64,000 bases of DNA, from NCBI GenBank assembly GCA_963714125.1, contig OY970234.1:1364001-1428000 (forward strand), read 5' to 3'. The notes under the pieces are model-generated. The model did not search any database. It worked only from the letters and a program-made list of their open reading frames with translations, and was not told the DNA's origin. The position numbers and the translations under genes are program-made. Origin of the DNA: CAWCAW01 sp963714125. GTDB lineage: Bacteria; Actinomycetota; Acidimicrobiia; Acidimicrobiales; UBA8190. Positions 52,547 to 61,880 of this stretch are shown piece by piece (positions within the stretch are counted from its first letter, which is position 1; every line of letters begins with the position of its first letter).

Positions 52547-53941
52547 ATGGGATTCTTCGTACCGGTGGCGCTAGAGGCGACCACGAAAACGTTCGGGGCC
52601 GCCGACGGCATCCTCATCGCTGTGGTGGTGGTCCTGCTGGTGGCATCGGCCGGACTGGCCTTGGCGGAGACGAGCCTGGTGCGCACCACCAAGGCCAAGG
52701 CCATGTCGCTCGAGGACGACGGGCGTCGAGGGGCTCGCCAGCTGGTGCGTCTGGTGCAGGACCCCCAGGGTTTCTTGAACCCCGTGCTCCTGCTCGTCCT
52801 CGTGTGTCAGCTGGTAACCGCCACCTTGGTGGGCATCCTGGCCGATCAGCTCTTCGGGGCCCTCGGAGTCTTGGCCGCCACCTTCTTCGAGGTCGTCGTG
52901 ATCTTCGTGTTGGCCGAGGCCATCCCGAAGAACTGGGCCGTGCACAACCCCGAACATTCGGCGCTGCTCGCCGCGCCGGTGGTGCTCGCCATCGTGCGCT
53001 TCGCCCCGGTGCGGGTGCTCTCCAACGGCCTCATTGGGCTCGCCAATCTTCTGGTGGGCCAGCGCAGTGGCCGCGGCAGTGTCAGCGAGTCGGAGCTGCT
53101 GGCCATGGCCGACGTGGCTTTGGAGGAGAAGGTCATCGAGACCGAAGAACGGGCGCTGATCCATTCCATCATCGAATTCGGCGACACCATCGTGCGCGAA
53201 GTGATGGTGCCGCGACCGGACATGAAGACCGTCGAGGCCGATCAGAGCGTGGCCGACGCCCTCGATTTGTCGATGGAGATGGGGTACTCCCGGCTCCCCG
53301 CGTACGGAGACAGCGTCGACGATGTCAAGGGCGTGGCCTACGCCAAGGACCTCATCGGCGCCGAGCGGGCTGGCCATCGCGATGAACCCGTGTCGGGCTA
53401 CGTGCGCCCCGCCCATTTCGTCCCCGAGACCAAGCGGGTATCGAGCCTCATGCGTGAGATGCAGGAGCTCAAGTACCACTTGGCCATCGTGGTCGACGAA
53501 TACGGCGGCACCGCCGGACTGGTCACCCTCGAGGACCTGATCGAGGAGCTCGTCGGTGAAATCGTCGACGAGTACGACGTGGAGGAGCCCCCGGTGCAGC
53601 ATCTGGCCGGCGGTGAGATCTCGGTGTCGGCGCGCCTGCCCGTCGATGAGCTCGAAGATCTCGTCGACGCCGAGCTGCCCGAAGGTGACTGGGACAGCGT
53701 GGGGGGACTCCTCACCAACGTGTTGGGACGCATCCCCACTGAAGGGGAGTCAGTTGTCGTCGACGGCGTCCGTCTAGTGGCCGAGCGAGTAGAGGGCAAT
53801 CGCATCGGCCGCATCCGTATCGTGCCGGCGCCGCGCCCGGCCGGAACCATCGAGGACACTGAACAAGAACCACGGTCGCGCCGTTCGGCGCGTTCTGCCC
53901 CCGAAGTGGCCGACGAGCGCGCTCCGCTTCGCCGCCGCTGA
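52547..53941 (+). CDS. CNNM/CorC-family hemolysin-like transporter
   Basis: 464 residues. An N-terminal DUF21 (CNNM) membrane domain with about four segments is followed by two CBS domains (VREVMVPRPDMKTVEADQSV and YVRPAHFVPETKRVSSLMRE) and a C-terminal CorC/HlyC domain with IVVDEYGGTAGLVTLEDLIE and WDSVGGLLTNVLGRIPTEGE. Such proteins are linked with magnesium or cobalt efflux and are located beside era in many bacteria. The C-terminal tail is rich in Arg. Confidence 0.92.
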   Translation: MGFFVPVALEATTKTFGAADGILIAVVVVLLVASAGLALAETSLVRTTKAKAMSLEDDGRRGARQLVRLVQDPQGFLNPVLLLVLVCQLVTATLVGILADQLFGALGVLAATFFEVVVIFVLAEAIPKNWAVHNPEHSALLAAPVVLAIVRFAPVRVLSNGLIGLANLLVGQRSGRGSVSESELLAMADVALEEKVIETEERALIHSIIEFGDTIVREVMVPRPDMKTVEADQSVADALDLSMEMGYSRLPAYGDSVDDVKGVAYAKDLIGAERAGHRDEPVSGYVRPAHFVPETKRVSSLMREMQELKYHLAIVVDEYGGTAGLVTLEDLIEELVGEIVDEYDVEEPPVQHLAGGEISVSARLPVDELEDLVDAELPEGDWDSVGGLLTNVLGRIPTEGESVVVDGVRLVAERVEGNRIGRIRIVPAPRPAGTIEDTEQEPRSRRSARSAPEVADERAPLRRR

Positions 53942-53948
53942 GCGGACC

Positions 53949-54905
53949 ATGGATAACGAAGCACCCCTGCGCTCAGGGTTCGTCACCGTGGTGGGGCGAC
54001 CCAACGTCGGCAAGTCGACGCTCGTCAACCAGATCCTCGGCACCAAAGTGACCATCACCTCGCCGCGTCCCAACACCACCCGGCGCTCCGTGCGCGGCGT
54101 GCTGCATCGGCCCGGGATTCAGGCCGTTTTCGTCGACACGCCCGGTTTGCACCGGCCCCGCACCGCCCTGGGCAAGCGTTTGAACGAGCACGTCGCCGAA
54201 GCCCTGGGCGACGTCGACGTCATCATTCCCATGATCGACGCCACGGCGCGGATCGGTCCCGGTGACCGCCTCGTGTTGTCGCGTGCCGCCGCCACCGCTC
54301 GGGTCGCCGGTGTCAGTAGCGACGACGGCGCCACGGCCGGCGCCTTGCGCCGGTTGCTGGTGGTGGTGAACAAGGTTGACGCGGCCAGCTCAGCCCAGGT
54401 TCTCGCGCAGTTGGCCGGCGCCCATGACGTGATCGAAAGCGAGGTCGGCGCGTTAGCGGGAAGCACCGTTGACGATCTCGGGGTGGAGTATTTCCCGGTG
54501 TCGGCATCAACGGGAAAGGGTGTCGACGCCTTGGTCGATGCGGTCATCGGCCTCCTGCCTGAAGGCCCGCCGTATTTTCCGCCCGACATGGTGAGTGATG
54601 TGGCCGAGGCGTTCTGGGTGGCCGAACTCGTGCGAGAGCAGCTGCTGGCACACGTACGTGAAGAGCTTCCCCATTCCATTGCGTGTCGGGTGGTCGAGTG
54701 GGAGTGGCCCAAGGTGCGCGTCGAGATCATCGTCGAGCGCGAGTCACAAAAGGGAATGGTTATCGGCAAAGGCGGCGCCATGCTCAAAGAAGTCGGTACC
54801 GCCGTGCGCGCCCAAATGCCCGAAGGCGCCTATATCGAGCTGCACGTGACCGTCGAGAAACGCTGGCAGCAGCGCCGTGAGGCGATCGAGCGGCTCGGTT
54901 ACTGA
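53949..54905 (+). CDS. era: GTPase Era
   Basis: Ribosome-assembly GTPase, 318 residues. G1 is GRPNVGKSTLV, G2 is TSPRPNTTR, G3 is VFVDTPGLH, G4 is NKVD and G5 is SASTG. The C-terminal KH domain carries ESQKGMVIGKGGAMLKEVG. A loop between G3 and G4 (GVSSDDGATAGALRR) is longer than usual. The stop overlaps the DinG-like gene on the other strand by 7 bases. Confidence 0.94.
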   Translation: MDNEAPLRSGFVTVVGRPNVGKSTLVNQILGTKVTITSPRPNTTRRSVRGVLHRPGIQAVFVDTPGLHRPRTALGKRLNEHVAEALGDVDVIIPMIDATARIGPGDRLVLSRAAATARVAGVSSDDGATAGALRRLLVVVNKVDAASSAQVLAQLAGAHDVIESEVGALAGSTVDDLGVEYFPVSASTGKGVDALVDAVIGLLPEGPPYFPPDMVSDVAEAFWVAELVREQLLAHVREELPHSIACRVVEWEWPKVRVEIIVERESQKGMVIGKGGAMLKEVGTAVRAQMPEGAYIELHVTVEKRWQQRREAIERLGY

Positions 54906-57064
54906 GCGCTTTGCTGAGCGGCGCCCCGTGCCGCCGCGATGGCTTCCAGAAACGCCACGACCTCATCGCGTCGGGTGGTGAATCGCATGGGGGGCAAGCT
55001 GCGACGCAGGGTGGCGCCGTAGCCAGAGGTGGCCAGGCGAGGATCGAGCACGGCCACCACACCGGTGTCGGTGGTGCTGCGGATGAGTCGCCCCGCCCCC
55101 TGAGCGAGAAGGGTGGCAGCCCGGGGCACGTCGACGAGACGGAAGGCATCATCCCCGGCCCGTCGGCGCCGAGCGCCGATGAGGGGGTCGTCGGGACGAG
55201 CGAAGGGAAGCTTGTCCATCACCACCAAGCTGAGGGTGGGGCCGGGGACATCGACGCCCTGCCAGAACGACATGGTGGCGAACAAGCACGTTGACTCGTC
55301 GGCCGAGAACGCCTCGATCAGTCGCAGCTTGGGGAGTTCGTTCTGGGTCATGACGCGATACGGCAACACGGGGCCCAATGCATCGGCGGCGGCCTGCATG
55401 GCGCGCCAACTCGTGAACAGCGCCAGGGTGCGTCCCCCGGCCGCCCGCACCAACTCGGCCAGCTCGGCGTGCTGGGCCGCTTCAGCCCCGGCTCGGCGCG
55501 GGTCGGGGAGACGGGCCGCGCAGTAGAGCAGGGCGTTGCGCTCAAAGGGAAACGGGCTGCCCACGTCGACGCGATCGGTCTGGGCCGCGGGCAGACCGAG
55601 CTGGGTTTCGAGCAACGGTGGCACCGTGGCTGACGTGAGCACGGCGGTGACCTCGGGCCACAGGTCACGCGCCAGTACGGGGCCGACGTCGATGGGGGCC
55701 ACCCGCAGTGTGCGCACCCGACCGCTGGGCCCCGATGCCTCCACCCAGGCCACCTGGTCGTCGTCGACGTGGATCACGACGTCAAGGTCGTCGGCGATGT
55801 GCCCGGCCGCCAACATGGCGCGCGCCCCCGCCGAACCGGGACCATTCGCAGCGGGACCGTCGGCGCTGTCGGTGGCGCCGCCGTCTCCAGCGCCGGCCCG
55901 CACCAGCGCCCCGATGACTGCGGCGATCCGGCCGCGCGCCAACCCCAGCAAGTGGCGCAGCTCTTCCGAGGCGCCAGCCATATCCGGGGCATGGCGGGCA
56001 CCGCGGCCTTCGTCGGGTTCGTCAGGGCCGAGCACGCGGTGACCGCCCAGCGGTTGCAACACGGCGTCGAGATGATCGGCGGTTTCCACCAGCCCGTCGA
56101 CGAGCCCGCCCTCATCGGCGGGGAGCAAACCCCGCGCCGACTGAGCCAAGGCCCGGAAGCGCCCGGCCGCCAGTTCGACGCCCAGGCCCGCCGTCATGAT
56201 GTCCTCCACGGCGTGCGCTTCATCGAAGACCACGACCTGGTGATCGGGGAGCACGGTGCCGCCGCTCTTGACGTGCGTGGCGTAGAGGTGGGTGTTGACG
56301 ACCACCACATCCGCAGCGGCGGCCCGGTCGCGCGCCTTTTCGGCGAAGCAGTTGCCGCCGGAGGGACACCGAAAGGCGCCGGGGCATTCTCGAGCGTTGA
56401 CCGACAGCATGGCCCACACGCGCGGATGTGGTTCGAAGTCGAGCTCGGCGCGATCACCGCTTTGGACGGTGTCGGACCACGCAATGATCCGCTGCGCCTG
56501 GCCCCCGAGGCCGTCGGGATCGGGGAGAAGCCGCGCCTCGCGCCCCGTCTCTCGCGGCGGGCTCGGCCGGTTATGGCGTGCACCGGCGCCGCCGTCACCG
56601 TTGCCGCTGTCGAGCTCGTCGGGAAACAGCGTGGCCGCTACGGCGATGACAGGTTCTTCGATGATGTCGTCGTCGGCCGTGGCTACCAACGGGCTCGTCA
56701 TCTCGGCCACCTTCTGGCGACAGACGTAGTTGGAGCGTCCTTTGAGGACGGCGAATGAAAACGGACGCTCGTGTCCGAGCTGGGCGGTGAGAAAAGGAAG
56801 GTCGTTGGTGGCCAGCTGGTCTTGGAGGGCCTTGGTGGCCGTGGCGATGACGGCGGTGATCCCCGAGCGAAGCACGGGAACGAGGTAGCCCAGGGACTTG
56901 CCCGTGCCCGTGCCGGCCTGGACGACCAGGTGGCGGTGCTCGGCGATGGCCCGGTCCACCTCTTGGGCCATGGCGAGCTGGCCCGGTCGATCCTCGCCCC
57001 CGCCTGGCAAGGCCGAGGCGACGTGGCCGAGCAGGTCGGCCACCTCCTGAGGACGATCAGTCAC
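54899..57064 (-). CDS. DinG/XPD-like ATP-dependent helicase with iron-sulfur cluster
   Basis: 721 residues. The Walker A is VVQAGTGTGKSLGY, the DEAH box is VVFDEAHAVEDI, and the Fe-S Cys are in LKGRSNYVCRQK and ARECPGAFRCPSGGNCF (four Cys). Motifs V/VI are in the C-terminal half with LFATMSFWQGVDVPG and QGAGRLIRSTTDTGVVAVLD. This superfamily 2 helicase unwinds DNA in repair or at R-loops. It converges with era. A Gly/Asp-rich insertion at about residue 170-195 is peculiar to this copy. Confidence 0.92.
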   Translation of the reverse strand: MTDRPQEVADLLGHVASALPGGGEDRPGQLAMAQEVDRAIAEHRHLVVQAGTGTGKSLGYLVPVLRSGITAVIATATKALQDQLATNDLPFLTAQLGHERPFSFAVLKGRSNYVCRQKVAEMTSPLVATADDDIIEEPVIAVAATLFPDELDSGNGDGGAGARHNRPSPPRETGREARLLPDPDGLGGQAQRIIAWSDTVQSGDRAELDFEPHPRVWAMLSVNARECPGAFRCPSGGNCFAEKARDRAAAADVVVVNTHLYATHVKSGGTVLPDHQVVVFDEAHAVEDIMTAGLGVELAAGRFRALAQSARGLLPADEGGLVDGLVETADHLDAVLQPLGGHRVLGPDEPDEGRGARHAPDMAGASEELRHLLGLARGRIAAVIGALVRAGAGDGGATDSADGPAANGPGSAGARAMLAAGHIADDLDVVIHVDDDQVAWVEASGPSGRVRTLRVAPIDVGPVLARDLWPEVTAVLTSATVPPLLETQLGLPAAQTDRVDVGSPFPFERNALLYCAARLPDPRRAGAEAAQHAELAELVRAAGGRTLALFTSWRAMQAAADALGPVLPYRVMTQNELPKLRLIEAFSADESTCLFATMSFWQGVDVPGPTLSLVVMDKLPFARPDDPLIGARRRRAGDDAFRLVDVPRAATLLAQGAGRLIRSTTDTGVVAVLDPRLATSGYGATLRRSLPPMRFTTRRDEVVAFLEAIAAARGAAQQSAQ

Positions 57065-57102
57065 GCTGTGAAACTACAAGGCGCCTCTGACAGCTCCCGC
57101 CG

Positions 57103-59067
57103 TCATCCCGGCGTCACGGCAAACCCGCCCACACGTTGGGCCTCGGCCGGGCAGTTGTAATAAGCGAGCGTGGCGCCTCCGGGGGCGGGCCGACTCGTGG
57201 CGAACAGGCAGTGGGTGGCTACCCACAACGTGCGAGGGTCATGACCCTTGGGCCGGAGGGGAATCAAGAAACGCTGCACCTGGCCCGTGCGCACCAAATG
57301 TTGCAACCGGGCCAGGCTGGGCGAGGGGTTGACTCCGAAGTAGCCCCCGATGGGGAGGAACTCTCGGCCTGTCACCATGATGAGGGGGGCGGCCAAGGCG
57401 GCGGTGTCGACGGCGGTCACGATCTGGTCACCTCGATAGAGGCGGTCGTAGTACGCGGCGATCTGGCCGCCTTCGGCTTGGTACGCCTCGGCGCTCGTGG
57501 TTGTGGCGGCCGTCACTGACGCGCTTTGGTAGGGAGTGGAGAACGACCCCAGCCCGTCGGCCACCACCACGCCGGTGGTGATGGCGGGTACGAACGCCAT
57601 GGACGTCGCCGCCATGGCCATGGCCACCCGACTGGTTTTGCCGGCCGCCCCCTGAGCCGACGGGAGCGGGCGGAGTGCCATGGCCAAGGCGATCTCGGCC
57701 ACGACGCATAACGCGGCCGCGGCGGGGATGACCCACACCCGCACGCCGGCTCCCGGAGGCACCAGGGACACGGCATACAGCGTCGTCAACGGCGTGAGAG
57801 CGAACAGGATGAGGAGTGCGAGCCGACTCGTGTGGCGGGCGCGCCAAGCCGACACCAACCCCATGGCGCACAGGGCGGCGATGGCGGGGGAGAGGGCGGC
57901 GAGGTAGTACGAGTTCACGAACTTCCCGCCACTGAAGAACGCCGTCAACATCACCAACCAGCCGCCCCACAGGATGACCGCAGCGCGCACCGCATCTTGG
58001 CGCCCTTTGGATCGACGCTCCCAGAGCACGGCAAAGAGTGAGAGCAGCGCGGCGGGAAAGAGCCAGGCGTCGTCGCGTCCCAATGGCCCTCGCAACAGGC
58101 GTAACGGAGACGCGGCAATGCGGAACGTCCCCACATTTTCATTGACGTCGGACGAATCAGCCAGAAACGGCTGCGCCCCATGGACGATGGTGTCGGCGCC
58201 GGCGTGGACGCCGATGCGGGACCAGCCGTTGTAGACGAACACTTGGGCAAAGACGGAATCGTCGACGGTGCCGTCGACATAAGGACGGTCGTGGCTCGGC
58301 ACGCTCGTTACTGCCGTCATCCAACTCAACGACACGGTCACCATGACCAGTCCCGCCAGGGCGATATGGCCGAGACGACGACGCAGCACCGGTGGAGCCG
58401 CCACCAGGTAGGTGAGGAAAAGCACGGGGGCGATCAACCAGGCCTGCAGCATCTTGGTCTGGAAGGCCAAGCCCACCCACACCCCGGCCATCACCAGACT
58501 GCGGAGTCGTCCGGTGGTGACGGCGCGTGCGGTGGCATCGGCCGCGAGCACCGTCAACAGGATCAGCACCGAATCCGAGACGTTGCCTCTGTTCACCAGA
58601 GCCGTCACCGGAGAGACCACCATCACCAACGCCGCGACGACACCGGCGGTAGGACCAACTTGGCGACACAGCACGCGATAGACGACCAGAACGGTCAACA
58701 CGCCAGCCATCACTTGAGGCAAGGCAACGGCCCAGTAGTGAAAGCCGAAGATGCGCACCGACAGCGCCTGGAGCCAGAAGGCGCCGGGAAGCTTGTCGAG
58801 GGTGGCGGTGCCGGCCGGATCGACGGCGGCGAAGAAGAAGTCCTTCCAGTTGCTCCCCATGCTGCGCACCGCCGCCCCGTAAAACGGCTCCATGGGGAAG
58901 TTGCCCATGCCCCACCCGTAGGAGAAGCCGGCCAGGGCGGCCAGGGCCAGCAGCGTGGGTCGAGCCCAACTCGGTTGGCCCACCGGGGAACGCCAAAAGG
59001 CGAGGCGGCGAGACCGGCGAGGTGACGGCGAAACGGGCGGGAACGCCAGGGGGGTTGCCGCCTGCAC
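57103..59067 (-). CDS. Membrane glycosyltransferase, ArnT/PMT family (GT39/GT83-like)
   Basis: 654 residues with roughly 12 membrane segments. The first extracellular loop has MEPFYGAAVRSMGSNWKDFF with the conserved Asp in FFAAVDPAGTATLDKLPGA, and VSPVTALVNRGNVSDSVLIL is another family block. The soluble C-terminal part begins after the last helix (near FSTPYQSASVTAA). Such enzymes move a sugar from a lipid carrier to protein or wall polymer. The GTG start at 59067 has a GGAG directly upstream. It diverges from the FtsX gene across 133 bases. Confidence 0.87.
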   Translation of the reverse strand: MQAATPLAFPPVSPSPRRSRRLAFWRSPVGQPSWARPTLLALAALAGFSYGWGMGNFPMEPFYGAAVRSMGSNWKDFFFAAVDPAGTATLDKLPGAFWLQALSVRIFGFHYWAVALPQVMAGVLTVLVVYRVLCRQVGPTAGVVAALVMVVSPVTALVNRGNVSDSVLILLTVLAADATARAVTTGRLRSLVMAGVWVGLAFQTKMLQAWLIAPVLFLTYLVAAPPVLRRRLGHIALAGLVMVTVSLSWMTAVTSVPSHDRPYVDGTVDDSVFAQVFVYNGWSRIGVHAGADTIVHGAQPFLADSSDVNENVGTFRIAASPLRLLRGPLGRDDAWLFPAALLSLFAVLWERRSKGRQDAVRAAVILWGGWLVMLTAFFSGGKFVNSYYLAALSPAIAALCAMGLVSAWRARHTSRLALLILFALTPLTTLYAVSLVPPGAGVRVWVIPAAAALCVVAEIALAMALRPLPSAQGAAGKTSRVAMAMAATSMAFVPAITTGVVVADGLGSFSTPYQSASVTAATTTSAEAYQAEGGQIAAYYDRLYRGDQIVTAVDTAALAAPLIMVTGREFLPIGGYFGVNPSPSLARLQHLVRTGQVQRFLIPLRPKGHDPRTLWVATHCLFATSRPAPGGATLAYYNCPAEAQRVGGFAVTPG

Positions 59068-59200
59068 CTCCGAGACGCTACCGACGACGTCTCAGGCGGT
59101 GGCGGTTGGTCCCGTCCCCGGGGCGACGACGGCAAGGGCGGGTTACTGTCGAGCCACCCGCAACCCCCGATGCGTGTGCCACCTTGCGGCGGAGTGAACG

Positions 59201-60250
59201 ATGTGGAGAATCGCCCTTAAGGACTTGCAGTGGCGGCGGCGGCGCCTCCTGATCTCCATGTTCGGAGTGGCACTCGTCTTCACCATGGCGCTCGTGCTGG
59301 CCGGACTGGCAGGGAGCTTCGGGGTCGAGGCGGACAACGCCCTGTATGGCTTTGACGCCAGTGGCTGGGTCGTCCATGGCGACACCCCCGGTCCTTTCAC
59401 GAGCGGGCTTCCCATCCCCCAGTCAGCCATCAGCGCCGTCGGCCAGCTGCCCGGTGTCCGCCAGGCGGCCGGCTTGATCTATGGGGAGCAGGCCATTGGC
59501 TCGGCATCTGATCCCAGCGACGCCAACCTCTTCGGGGTGGAACCGGGAAGGGTGGGAGCTCCCGTCCCCGTTTCGGGCCGCCAACCTCGCAACGACTCCG
59601 AAATCATGGTGGACGACTCCCTCCCTTACGCCATCGGTCAGCACATTGTCGTCGGGGGCCGCGTGTTCCACGTCGTCGGCCTCTTGCACCGCTCGACGAT
59701 GCTGGCGGGAACACCGAACATATTCGTCACGCTGCGAGCCGCCCAAGAGCTCATGTTCGAGGGTCAGCCACTGGTCACCGCCGTGCTCACCAAGGGTGTC
59801 CCCACCGCGACGCCAGCGGGCTACGCGCTCCTCGATTCGAGCCAGATCAAGGCCGACATGACGCGCCCGCTGGCTCAAGCGCAGAAGGTCGTGGGATTCA
59901 TCGAGATCTTCTTATGGCTCATCGCGGCGTCCATTATCGGATCGGTGATCTACGTCTCGGCCCTCGAAAAGACGAGGGACTTCGCCGTCATCAAGGCGAC
60001 CGGCGGTTCCAACGGCCAACTCATGGTCAACCTCGGCGTCCAGGCCGTGGTGATCTCTCTGGCCGCCGCCATCATCGCGGCCGCGCTGGCCAACGTGCTG
60101 GCCCCCGTCTTTCCCATCCTCGTGGTCATCCCGTTGTGGTCGATGCTGGCCTTACCAGGAGTCGCCATCGTTCTCGGACTGCTCGCCAGCACGGCTGGGC
60201 TTCGCCGGGCCGTATCCGTTGAACCGGCCATGGCCTTCGGAGGCCCGTGA
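59201..60250 (+). CDS. FtsX/MacB-type ABC transporter permease
   Basis: 349 residues with one N-terminal helix (LLISMFGVALVFTMALVLA), a large extracellular domain and three C-terminal helices: FLWLIAASIIGSVIYVSAL, AVVISLAAAIIAAALANVL, and SMLALPGVAIVLGLLAS. This is the MacB/FtsX arrangement, typical of lipid/protein extrusion or signalling rather than import. The segment ALEKTRDFAVIKATGGSNGQ is the coupling-helix loop. Its stop (TGA, 60248-60250) overlaps the next ATG. Confidence 0.88.
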   Translation: MWRIALKDLQWRRRRLLISMFGVALVFTMALVLAGLAGSFGVEADNALYGFDASGWVVHGDTPGPFTSGLPIPQSAISAVGQLPGVRQAAGLIYGEQAIGSASDPSDANLFGVEPGRVGAPVPVSGRQPRNDSEIMVDDSLPYAIGQHIVVGGRVFHVVGLLHRSTMLAGTPNIFVTLRAAQELMFEGQPLVTAVLTKGVPTATPAGYALLDSSQIKADMTRPLAQAQKVVGFIEIFLWLIAASIIGSVIYVSALEKTRDFAVIKATGGSNGQLMVNLGVQAVVISLAAAIIAAALANVLAPVFPILVVIPLWSMLALPGVAIVLGLLASTAGLRRAVSVEPAMAFGGP

Positions 60251-61275
60251 TGTCCGACACCTCCACCCGCGGCGATCTCGCTGTCACCGACCTCACCGTC
60301 GAGTACGCCAGCGGTGACTACGTGATCAGGCCGCTCGATCGGTTGTGCATGCAGGTCGGTCCCGGCTCGCTGGCCCTGCTGTTGGGACCCAGCGGCTGCG
60401 GGAAGACGACCCTGCTGTCATGCCTGGCCGGCATCCTGAAGCCCACCAGCGGCTCCATCACTTTTGGCAACCGCGACATCACCACCCTCGAGGGAGCCCA
60501 GCTGACCGCTTATCGACGCCACGACGTGGGCGTCGTGTTCCAGGCGTTCAACCTCATCGCCAGCCTCACCGCGCTCGACAACGTGGCCGCGCCGTTGTGG
60601 GCGGCCGGCGTCAAAGGATCCGAAGCCCGCCAACGCGCCGAAAAGCTCCTCACCCGCGTCGGTTTGGGACACCGCATGGCGCATCACCCGGGAGACATGT
60701 CAGGGGGCCAGCAGCAACGCGTCGCCATCGCCCGGGCCCTCGCCCTCGACCCGCCGCTTATCCTGGCCGACGAGCCCACCGCCCACCTGGACTACATCCA
60801 GGTCGAAGAGGTGCTCCTTCTTATCGGTGAGCTTGCCGCCGAAGGCCGGGTCGTCGTCGTGGCCACCCACGATGATCGCCTGATGCCCTTGGCCGATCAT
60901 GTCGTGGAGCTGGTGCCGCGTTTTGTCGACGAGGAGCTCGAGCCCAAGGTCTACAACCTCAACGACGGCGAGGTCCTCTTCGAGCAAGGCAGCCGGGGCA
61001 ACCGCATCTTCATGGTCGAAGAGGGCGAGATAGTGCTTGTGCGCAGTCATCCTGACCACGACGAAGAGCTCTTGCGGGTAGCTCAGCCCGGTGACTACTT
61101 CGGCGAGATGGGACCGCTGTTCTCGTTGCCTCGCTCGGCCACAGCCCGAGCGCGTGGCGCTTCGTTGGTCGTCGGGTACACCGTGCGAAGCTTTCGGGAG
61201 AAGGTGGGCGTGGACTACATGGCCGGCCTTCTTGGCAAAGGGATTACCCGGCCTGATCCCGCCGGCCCGGGGTAA
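60250..61275 (+). CDS. ABC ATPase (LolD/MacB-type) with C-terminal cyclic-nucleotide-binding domain
   Basis: 341 residues. The ATPase part (about 1-225) has Walker A LLGPSGCGKTTLLS, Q-loop VVFQAFNLIASL, signature MSGGQQQRVAIARAL, Walker B LILADEPTAHLD and switch His VVVATHDDRL. The rest (about 235-335) is a cyclic-nucleotide-binding fold: LNDGEVLFEQGSRGNRIFMV and the phosphate-cassette-like block GDYFGEMGPLFSLPRSATAR, with the Glu and Arg expected for a bound cyclic nucleotide. The pair with the FtsX permease makes a complete exporter whose activity could be gated by cAMP or cGMP. ATG 60250 is used; GTG 60247 is possible. Confidence 0.9.
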   Translation: MSDTSTRGDLAVTDLTVEYASGDYVIRPLDRLCMQVGPGSLALLLGPSGCGKTTLLSCLAGILKPTSGSITFGNRDITTLEGAQLTAYRRHDVGVVFQAFNLIASLTALDNVAAPLWAAGVKGSEARQRAEKLLTRVGLGHRMAHHPGDMSGGQQQRVAIARALALDPPLILADEPTAHLDYIQVEEVLLLIGELAAEGRVVVVATHDDRLMPLADHVVELVPRFVDEELEPKVYNLNDGEVLFEQGSRGNRIFMVEEGEIVLVRSHPDHDEELLRVAQPGDYFGEMGPLFSLPRSATARARGASLVVGYTVRSFREKVGVDYMAGLLGKGITRPDPAGPG

Positions 61276-61288
61276 CCCGACCCGCCGC

Positions 61289-61312
61289 TTCCGCAGGAGG
61301 TTCCGCAGGAGG
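61289..61312 (+). repeat. 12-base tandem repeat with AGGAGG
   Basis: TTCCGCAGGAGG occurs twice in tandem (61289-61300 and 61301-61312), just after the ABC-CNB gene. The AGGAGG resembles a ribosome-binding site, but no ATG or GTG at suitable spacing opens a sizeable reading frame. Function unknown. Confidence 0.6.
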
Positions 61313-61326
61313 TCTCGGGGGACCTC
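61309..61326 (+). terminator. Short stem-loop after the ABC-CNB gene
   Basis: GAGGTC (61309-61314) and GACCTC (61321-61326) pair around a 6-base loop, 34 bases after the stop, and a second small stem (GGTCC and GGACC) follows. Likely transcript end of the FtsX/ABC unit, though stems are short. The remaining bases up to cspA (61327-61571) show no gene. Confidence 0.35.
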
Positions 61327-61571
61327 TCGAGGCGGTCCCGAGGTGGACCCGAGGCGAAGTGGCGCCAGGTGTGGGGACGCCGATGCCTGGTCTCACCGGT
61401 CCCATGGCCCCGGCCGCCCCGCTCCTGGTACGTGCACATCCGCAGGGCCTTGGACTACGCTTCGCCCCTAGCGATCGGTGGATCACGCAGGGCCCTTCGC
61501 CGTTGTCGGTTGACTTTGGTCTCCCGCAAGTGCAGTCGACATGCGTGGAGAAAAGGACAAAGGTATCGATA

Positions 61572-61775
61572 ATGGCAGAAGGTGTCGTGAAGTGGTTCAA
61601 CTCAACGAAGGGCTACGGGTTCGTCACTCCTGACGACGGATCGCCCGACGTATTCGTCCACTTCTCATCAATCGAGGGCACGGGATACCGCGAACTCGTG
61701 GAAGGTGAGCGCGTTGACTTCGAGTCGACGGCGGGTGCCAAGGGGCCTCAGGCCACCAAGGTCCGCAAGCTCTAA
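61572..61775 (+). CDS. Cold-shock protein, CspA family
   Basis: 67 residues, a single OB-fold RNA-chaperone domain. The RNP1 motif KGYGFVTPDDG and RNP2 DVFVHFSSI are exact, and VVKWFNSTKGYGF begins the domain. ATG 61572 is close to an AAAGG 7 bases upstream. A long gap of nearly 300 bases before it (61276-61571) may hold a structured cold-responsive leader; I see no clear promoter apart from a TTGACT at 61510. Confidence 0.95.
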   Translation: MAEGVVKWFNSTKGYGFVTPDDGSPDVFVHFSSIEGTGYRELVEGERVDFESTAGAKGPQATKVRKL

Positions 61776-61795
61776 CAACCAAAGCTTGTAGGAAA

Positions 61796-61831
61796 CCGGC
61801 GCCGGGCGGCCTTTGGGTCGCCCGGCGCCGG
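61796..61831 (+). terminator. Strong GC-rich stem-loop terminator after cspA
   Basis: CCGGCGCCGGGCG (61796-61808) and its exact complement at 61819-61831 form a 13-base perfect stem with a 10-base loop, 21 bases after the cspA stop. No U-tract follows, so it is an intrinsic-like (I-shaped) high-GC terminator. Confidence 0.75.
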
Positions 61832-61880
61832 CGCGCCTGGAGCCATACGGCCATCGAGACTGGCTGTAGCTTCGCGACCT

